DNA of 10,827 nucleotides. Origin: Candidatus Poribacteria bacterium. Lineage in GTDB: Bacteria; Poribacteria; DTPJ01; WJIO01. The translations under genes were made by a program, and so were the position numbers. Location of the stretch: NCBI GenBank assembly GCA_014730235.1, contig WJIO01000196.1, positions 1-10,827 of the forward strand. The letters are read 5' to 3'. Position 1 is the first letter of the stretch. Every line of letters starts with the position of its first letter. A model generated the notes under the pieces. That model did no database searches and had not been told where the DNA came from. It saw only the letters and a program-made list of their open reading frames with translations. This document shows, piece by piece, positions 6,363 to 10,827 of this stretch.

Positions 6363-7427
6363 TCATCGCAAGGCTTCATCAATCATGGTCAAGTAATTTT
6401 CTACCGGTATATAATCGGGAATACTGTTTCCTGAGCCTATGGCAAATCTGCCGCCGGGAGAGCAATCATCTATAACTTTTCGGACATATTTTCTCAGATC
6501 ATCCGGTGAAAACCTGGTGAGTTTATCAACATCTACACCGCCTAAAACACCAATACAATCATCCCACTGTTTTTTAAATTCGGCCATAGGGATAATCGCG
6601 TCTTCAAAGCTGTGTTTTGCGTCTATCTTTACGAAATCAATCAGGTCGGGCATTATCTCATTAACGTTGCCGCAGGAATGTAGAAAATAGGGTAAATCGG
6701 CGTCATGAGTCATTTCCGCAAACTTTTTATGCCAGGGCAAGGTATACTTTTTCAGGTCTTTAGGTGAGATCATAGTGGCTGTCCTGAAACCCATATCATC
6801 ACCGGGGAATATAGCTATGACTTTCTCCAGTTGCAATAGTCTTTCATAATATTTAGTCATTAGCCCTCCCACTCGCTGACATACAGCGTCCACCAGATTA
6901 GCCTGATCATGCAAGGCTATACAGAGGGTTTCGTAACCCATGAGAGAACTTAAATGCTCATACATCCCACCGGCATGACAGACGATCAAACCCATACCAT
7001 CCGGCAGATTCTCATTAACATACTCATAGGGGTAAAAATTCGCTTCTTTTGGGTCTGGCCAGGGATATTTTTCAAATTCCTCCCAGTTTGTGATAGGTCC
7101 AGCAGCAGTTTCGGCATAAGAGCGTCCAGAATCACCACCCGGGCGGCTGGGACGCGGAAAACTCATGGATAATTCCAGACGTACAAAATCATAACCGAGT
7201 CTATACCAGAAGGTTATAAAATTATCCCAGTATGCGGTTCGACCTTCGAGAGTGGATGGATCGGCCCATTTACACCCCATCATCTCCAATACAGGTTTCA
7301 TTACCGGGGTGTTTACCAGGTATTCTACAAGTCTTGGGCGATCTTGCTCTTTGTCTGTCAATACCGCGCTTAAAAAGGCTTCATAATCGGGTTTTGGATC
7401 TGCCAGGGGAACTTTCAGTTTGTTCAT
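6363..7427 (-). CDS. Uroporphyrinogen decarboxylase (URO-D) family protein, methyltransferase-like
   Basis: A 354-residue protein, the usual length for URO-D-fold proteins. Features seen are GLIVCHAGGMYEHLSSLMGYE near 146-166, IFPGDDMGFRTATMISPKDLKKYTLPWHKK near 206-235, and H250-S-C252-G-N with DFVKIDAKHSFED near 264-276. GVLGGVDVDKL lies near 293-303 and GSGNSIPDYIPVENYL near 331-346. The H-x-C motif matches two of the zinc ligands of MtaA/MtbA-type methyl-cobamide:CoM methyltransferases. The third ligand, usually a Cys in a GC-x-P context near the C-terminus, reads Ser332 here, while C322 lies 10 residues earlier. It is therefore unlikely to be the haem-pathway HemE and more like the carbohydrate-locus URO-D paralogues whose reaction is not established. 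The start has an AGGAAGGA ribosome binding site 5 nt upstream. The gene is cytoplasmic and divergent from the GH20-like gene, with which it shares a 191-bp promoter region. Confidence 0.85.
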   Translation of the reverse strand: MNKLKVPLADPKPDYEAFLSAVLTDKEQDRPRLVEYLVNTPVMKPVLEMMGCKWADPSTLEGRTAYWDNFITFWYRLGYDFVRLELSMSFPRPSRPGGDSGRSYAETAAGPITNWEEFEKYPWPDPKEANFYPYEYVNENLPDGMGLIVCHAGGMYEHLSSLMGYETLCIALHDQANLVDAVCQRVGGLMTKYYERLLQLEKVIAIFPGDDMGFRTATMISPKDLKKYTLPWHKKFAEMTHDADLPYFLHSCGNVNEIMPDLIDFVKIDAKHSFEDAIIPMAEFKKQWDDCIGVLGGVDVDKLTRFSPDDLRKYVRKVIDDCSPGGRFAIGSGNSIPDYIPVENYLTMIDEALR

Positions 7428-7618
7428 ATATTCCTTCCTTCTGCCATTCTATAAAAAATGTGTGCACTATTATACTTTTATACTTTTGCAAAATACTTAT
7501 TTTCGTACTTATAAAAACTATATCACAATTCCCTGTTGACTTCACGAAAAAAAACAATTAAAATGCCAACGAGCCAGACACGATAATAAACACACGCCCA
7601 AATTATGGAGGTAAAACA
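7428..7618. promoter_or_regulatory. Divergent promoter region, URO-D and GH20-like genes
   Basis: This AT-rich 191-bp spacer holds the plus-strand promoter at 7536-7564 and a possible minus-strand -10 box (TATAAT on the minus strand, 7474-7469) for the URO-D gene, whose -35 I cannot identify. Next to that box, TATACTTT occurs twice with 8-bp spacing (7471-7478 and 7479-7486), which could be a direct-repeat operator. No regulator gene is present in the window. Confidence 0.4.
7536..7564 (+). promoter_or_regulatory. Sigma-70-type promoter for the GH20-like gene
   Basis: TTGACT (7536-7541) and TAAAAT (7559-7564) are separated by 17 bp, and each matches 5 of 6 consensus bases. Transcription would start near 7571, giving a leader of about 48 nt with GGAGGT at 7607-7612. 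Confidence 0.6.
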
Positions 7619-8614
7619 ATGTCTGAAATAAGGATTGGAAAAGGTAAAGATTGGTCTTTCAGGGGTTTTTGCCTGGGAGTTCCAGCACAGAATGATATGG
7701 ATATTTTTAAACGCTTAATCACCGAAGTAATGCCTGAATATAAATGCAATGCCCTGGTATTACTTATTAGATACCGATACCAATTTAAAAGTCACCCGGA
7801 AGTTGCTGATCGAGGAGCACTTACAGGAGATCAGGCGGCTGAATTGGTGGATATATGCAGGGAAAGTGGAATTCGTCTTATACCAAAAATGAATTTGATG
7901 GGACATCAATCGGAGAAAAAGCGGGGATCGGAGCAGGGGTTACTGCGGGCCTTCCCGGAATTTGACGAAACACCGGAAATGGACGAAGTTCGCTACTGCC
8001 GAAGCCTTTGCCCCCTTCATCCTGAAGTATCCGACGTGGTCTTTGATCTGGCTGATGAAATAATAGAGGCTTTTAACGCCGATGCCATCCACGTCGGGCT
8101 GGATGAAGTATTTGAAATCGGGAAATGTCCCCGGTGTAAAGATATTAATAACGCTAAATTATTTACCGACTGGGTTAATACCCTTCATAGCCACTTAACC
8201 GGTGAGAAAAACGCCGAAATGTTTGTGTGGGGAGATAGATTCCTGGACGGTGAAAGCACAGGTTACGGCGAATGGGAAGCTTCCAGGAATGACACATGGA
8301 GTATGGTGGATGATGCCGCAAAGGATATTGTTATCTGCGACTGGCACTATGGAGTTCGGGAGCAATATCCCTCTGTGCCATATTTTACCGGTAAAGGGTT
8401 TCGTCTGTTGGCTTGTCCCTGGAGAAATATAGACGCGACAAAAGCTTTTGCCGAATACCTTTCGGAAAACATGAACGACAGGGTTATGGGAGTATTACAA
8501 ACCAGTTGGTGTAATGCCGGTATGGTAGCCCGTTACCTTTGTGATGAAGATGATGAAGTTGAAGATGTTGCCAAGCAGGTTGGAGAATCATTTAAGTTTC
8601 TTATGACTTTTTAA
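7619..8614 (+). CDS. GH20-like single-domain glycosidase
   Basis: A 331-residue protein that is essentially one (beta/alpha)8 barrel. The start is fixed by GGAGGT 6 nt upstream. Barrel landmarks are RGFCLGVP (15-22), CNALVLLIRYRYQF (43-56), GIRLIPKMNLMGHQS (84-98) and ADAIHVGLDEVFE (154-166). The D162-E163 pair fits the catalytic Asp-Glu of family GH20, in which the Asp supports the substrate acetamido group and the Glu is the acid/base. Later come MFVWGDRFL (201-209), IVICDWHYG (237-245) and QTSWCNAG (294-301). The N-terminal GH20b domain of classical hexosaminidases is missing, and there is no signal peptide, so it is probably cytoplasmic. A C170-P-R-C173 motif straight after the catalytic strand could bind a metal. 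The likely activity is exo-beta-N-acetylhexosaminidase or a related glycosidase; substrate unproven. It lies 212 bp before the transporter gene on the same strand. Confidence 0.8.
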   Translation: MSEIRIGKGKDWSFRGFCLGVPAQNDMDIFKRLITEVMPEYKCNALVLLIRYRYQFKSHPEVADRGALTGDQAAELVDICRESGIRLIPKMNLMGHQSEKKRGSEQGLLRAFPEFDETPEMDEVRYCRSLCPLHPEVSDVVFDLADEIIEAFNADAIHVGLDEVFEIGKCPRCKDINNAKLFTDWVNTLHSHLTGEKNAEMFVWGDRFLDGESTGYGEWEASRNDTWSMVDDAAKDIVICDWHYGVREQYPSVPYFTGKGFRLLACPWRNIDATKAFAEYLSENMNDRVMGVLQTSWCNAGMVARYLCDEDDEVEDVAKQVGESFKFLMTF

Positions 8615-8663
8615 TTATTTGGCCCTCCGACCCGGATGTGGAAATGTAAAAAATATTTTCCGA

Positions 8664-8691
8664 TTAGTAATCGTTAAAAAATGGATATAAT
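8664..8691 (+). promoter_or_regulatory. Possible promoter for the transporter-GH4 pair
   Basis: TATAAT at 8686-8691 is a perfect -10 box, but the upstream TTAGTA at 8664-8669 (16-bp spacing) matches only 3 of 6 -35 bases. If used, transcription would begin near 8698 and the inverted repeat at 8704-8765 would form at the very 5' end of the transcript. Confidence 0.3.
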
Positions 8692-8703
8692 TTAGTTGTC
8701 ATT

Positions 8704-8765
8704 TCCTGCGAAAGCATGAATCCAGAAAACACATTATGAAGGACTGGATTTATGCTTTCGCAGGA
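8704..8765. repeat. Core-type inverted repeat, copy 3
   Basis: A 22-bp arm (8704-8725) pairs with 8744-8765 with one mismatch that is G-U compatible, around an 18-nt loop. The outer bases (TCCTGCGAAAGCA) are the same hairpin unit found in the cores of the two 164-bp elements. However, the loop sequence differs and no matching pair of terminal arms or target duplication surrounds it. It lies 90 bp after the GH20-like stop and 61 bp before the transporter start. It could act as a terminator or as a leader hairpin, though no T tract follows. Confidence 0.7.
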
Positions 8766-8826
8766 ATGGGCATATGACTATATTTGTTGAGTATTAAGCC
8801 AGCTTTATTCATATCAGGAGATTTTT

Positions 8827-10554
8827 ATGGATATTAAATATATTGTAGTTTTTGGTTATCTGGGGTTAACGCTTCTTCTAGGGATATATAGTTATCGGTA
8901 TTCCAAAAAGTCTCTGGCTGATTATTTTCTGGCCGGGCGTGGGATCGGACCTATTGTTTTATTCTTTACAATGGCAGCCACTAACTTCAGCGCATTTACA
9001 ATTTTTGGTTTCTCCGGTGAGGGATACAGATCAGGTTATGCCTACTATCCCTTGATGGGATTCGGCACTGGCTTTATGGCTTTGAGCTTTTTTGTCATTG
9101 GTCGTCGGGCCTGGTTGATGGGTAAAAAGCGAGGATACATAACACCGCCGGAGTTAATCGGTGACAGGTTTAAAAGTGAAAACCTCAGGCTGATATATCT
9201 GGCTGTGATGGTAATATTTACGCTGCCGTATATCGCATTACAACCCAGAGGCGCAGGTCTGGCTCTGGAAAGCCTGCTTGGTATTCCATATTTCCAGGGC
9301 GCGGTCATAATTACTGTCTTTGTGCTTATATATGTATTTCTGGGAGGTATGCGAGGCATTGCGTGGACGGATGTTCTACAAGGGATCATGATGCTGGTGT
9401 TTATGTTGATAGCTGTCAGAATTGTAGCATCGGCCTATGGCGGATTATTCTCTGCCAATTATGCTGTCCGTTCAGAATATCCCGTATTATTTGGCAGACC
9501 AGGCATGGCTGGAAAATATACTATAGGTCTTACCTTGAGCTATATGATGCTGTGGTTTTTCTGTGACCCTCTGTTTCCCCAATTATTTCAGCGTTTCTTC
9601 GCAGCCAAAAACGAAAAATCCCTGAAAGTCACCATGATCCTGTATCCCTTGATTACAGGTCTGCTTTTTTTACTACCTATAACCATTGGTGTTTTGGGCA
9701 GACTTACCTTCCCTGATCTGGAAGGTAGAGCTGCTGACAGCATACTCCCTATGCTGTTAAACGAACATACGGCTGGTTGGTTAGGTGCTCTGATCCTTTC
9801 CAGCGCGCTGGCGGCTTTAATGTCCACCGCTGACTCTCAGTTTTTAACTCTCAGTTCTATGTTGACAAGGGATATATATGAGGTAGTTCTGAAACGTGAA
9901 TCCAAAAATGAGCATATTATCGGTCGGGTTCTGGTGGTTATACTTGCTGTCATCGGTCTGGCCTTAGCGTATAAACCTCCGTCAACTATATTGCAGATCG
10001 CCACCCAGACGTTTACAGGTCTGGCCGTGCTGTTTCCTGCCACCTTTGCGGCTTTATACTGGCGGCGCGCAACGGCTAAAGGTGCAATATGGTCAATACT
10101 TGTGGGTGAATTTCTGGTTGTTTTGTATTATCTCAAGAGCACTTATGCCAATGACCCTGAATTTGCCATGCAGTATACATGGGGAGCGGATGTGTTAAAG
10201 GTTATACCAACTTTCGGACTACTACCAGTAATACCAATACTTATTGTAACTTCCCTTGTACTTATCATAGTTTCATTATTTACTTCGATTTCAAAAGAAC
10301 ACGTTGAAGAATATTTCAAAGATTTACCCACTATAAACCCGGAGAAACGAAAATACATGTATCTATGGATAGCTATATTCGGTATAATGTTTATCGCCAG
10401 TATAGACTTCTGGGCCTGGGGTTCAAATACTATTACTTTTCTGGGATACCCCTGGTGGATTTGGTATTTTATCGGTTTAAATCTTATTCTTACAATTGCA
10501 ATGGTTGTATTTTCAAATAAATACTGGACTGATTCTTACAAAGAAGGAGAATAA
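8827..10554 (+). CDS. Sodium:solute symporter (SSS/SLC5 family)
   Basis: A 575-residue inner-membrane transporter of usual family length with about 14 hydrophobic segments. Family landmarks are YFLAGRGIGPIVLFFTMAATNFSAFTIFG (33-61), GYITPPELIGDRF (103-115) and FLGGMRGIAWTDVLQG (171-186). SSALAALMSTADSQFLTLSSMLTRDIY (325-351) follows, in which S333-T334 align with the sodium-site Ser340-Thr341 of PutP. The last helices (about 512-563) are separated from the preceding ones by a hydrophilic loop at 486-511. It should couple sodium entry to uptake of a sugar, sugar acid or similar small organic solute; specificity cannot be read. AGGAG lies 6 nt before the ATG. The GH4 gene starts 3 bp after its stop, so the two form a clear transcription unit and the imported compound is probably the GH4 substrate. 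Confidence 0.92.
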   Translation: MDIKYIVVFGYLGLTLLLGIYSYRYSKKSLADYFLAGRGIGPIVLFFTMAATNFSAFTIFGFSGEGYRSGYAYYPLMGFGTGFMALSFFVIGRRAWLMGKKRGYITPPELIGDRFKSENLRLIYLAVMVIFTLPYIALQPRGAGLALESLLGIPYFQGAVIITVFVLIYVFLGGMRGIAWTDVLQGIMMLVFMLIAVRIVASAYGGLFSANYAVRSEYPVLFGRPGMAGKYTIGLTLSYMMLWFFCDPLFPQLFQRFFAAKNEKSLKVTMILYPLITGLLFLLPITIGVLGRLTFPDLEGRAADSILPMLLNEHTAGWLGALILSSALAALMSTADSQFLTLSSMLTRDIYEVVLKRESKNEHIIGRVLVVILAVIGLALAYKPPSTILQIATQTFTGLAVLFPATFAALYWRRATAKGAIWSILVGEFLVVLYYLKSTYANDPEFAMQYTWGADVLKVIPTFGLLPVIPILIVTSLVLIIVSLFTSISKEHVEEYFKDLPTINPEKRKYMYLWIAIFGIMFIASIDFWAWGSNTITFLGYPWWIWYFIGLNLILTIAMVVFSNKYWTDSYKEGE

Positions 10555-10557
10555 TTC

Positions 10558-10827
10558 ATGGCAAAAATAGTAATTATCGGCGCAGGAAGCGGATTTGGAC
10601 AAAGGCTTTCCCTGGATATAATGGCCTATGAAGAGCTTAGAGGTGGAACCATAAGCCTTGTGGATATAAACCCGGACCACCTCGATCCGGTGGTAGAATT
10701 TGTGAAGAAAGCCGCCGAGGTAAACAACGTGGAGATGACTATTGAAGGGGCAGTAGAACGCGAGGATGTTCTGAAAGGTGCTGATTATGTGATAACAGCC
10801 ATTAGCGTCGGTGGCCCGGCTTATGAC
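10558..10827 (+). CDS. Glycoside hydrolase family 4 protein, N-terminal fragment (runs off window)
   Basis: Ninety codons are present before the window ends. The N-terminus MAKIVIIGAGSGFG is a Rossmann dinucleotide-binding loop, LVDIN at 34-38 supplies the acidic residue for NAD ribose, and GADYVITAISVGG (74-86) is typical of GH4. GH4 enzymes act in the cytoplasm and need NAD and usually a divalent metal such as Mn. They oxidise and then cleave alpha- or beta-glycosides, including glucosides, galactosides, galacturonides, glucuronides and 6-phosphoglycosides. The residues that separate these types lie beyond the window edge. AAGGAGA lies 7 nt before the ATG and overlaps the end of the symporter gene, which implies coupled translation. 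A lactate/malate dehydrogenase-fold relative is the alternative, but the context favours GH4. Confidence 0.85.
   Translation, partial: MAKIVIIGAGSGFGQRLSLDIMAYEELRGGTISLVDINPDHLDPVVEFVKKAAEVNNVEMTIEGAVEREDVLKGADYVITAISVGGPAYD

Noticed and set aside
7232-7561. 109-codon plus-strand reading frame
   Set aside because: It lies antisense to the start of the URO-D gene and continues into the promoter region; the minus-strand frame carries all the conserved motifs.
8621-8640. Degenerate MITE left arm upstream of copy 3
   Set aside because: It shares only scattered bases with the arm consensus, lies about 80 bp from the hairpin instead of 49, and has no partner arm or target duplication.
9045-9389. 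114-codon minus-strand reading frame
   Set aside because: It is wholly antisense to conserved symporter helices and has no recognisable domain.
1-10827. CRISPR array, tRNA or rRNA genes, phage or defence genes
   Set aside because: No evenly spaced repeats, cloverleaf sequences, rRNA segments or recognisable phage or defence proteins were seen on either strand; the three hairpin elements are too far apart to form an array.

Overview
The window looks like chromosomal DNA from an AT-leaning, diderm (Gram-negative-type), carbohydrate-degrading bacterium. The diderm call rests on a TonB-like N-terminus at the left edge. The gene set (tandem metallo-beta-lactamase-fold hydrolase, DUF4038-like glycosidase, right-handed beta-helix protein, URO-D-family methyltransferase-like protein, compact GH20-like protein, sodium:solute symporter, GH4 enzyme) is the sort found in large heterotrophic genomes of the Poribacteria, Planctomycetes-Verrucomicrobia-Lentisphaerae or Latescibacteria type. 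I favour an uncultured lineage of that kind, but the sequence alone does not settle it.

Layout: 1-283 (minus) is the start of a TonB-like gene running off the window. 284-946 is a non-coding divergent region carrying a 164-bp inverted-repeat element (407-570) and a good promoter (857-885). 947-6090 (plus) holds a two-domain MBL hydrolase, then a DUF4038-like (beta/alpha)8 protein and a beta-helix protein that are translationally coupled. 6091-6362 holds a second 164-bp element (6106-6269), flanked by a perfect 8-bp target duplication, and a strong hairpin terminator. 6363-7427 (minus) is a URO-D-family protein, convergent with the block before it. 7428-7618 is a divergent promoter region. 7619-8614 (plus) is a single-domain GH20-like protein. 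8615-8826 contains a third hairpin element. 8827-10554 is an SSS-family transporter and 10558-10827 the start of a GH4 glycosidase, with 3 bp between the two.

How the genes may fit together (inference): the symporter imports a sugar, sugar acid or glycoside, the NAD-dependent GH4 enzyme cleaves it in the cytoplasm, and the GH20-like, DUF4038-like and beta-helix proteins work on related glycans. The URO-D protein could move a methyl group, for example from a methylated substrate, but no corrinoid protein is visible here. The substrate cannot be read from the sequence.

The most unusual content is the repeat family. Two 164-bp elements each consist of a 49-bp arm, a 66-bp core and another 49-bp arm. 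Both have an 8-bp target duplication (one perfect, one 7 of 8), like a MITE. The cores lie in the same orientation while the best-matching arms lie on opposite sides, so the core appears flipped relative to its arms. A third, core-type hairpin without recognisable paired arms precedes the transporter gene. Other points of interest are the complementary loss of one metal ligand in each half of the tandem MBL protein, and two competing translation starts that would make exported or cytosolic forms of the DUF4038-like protein.
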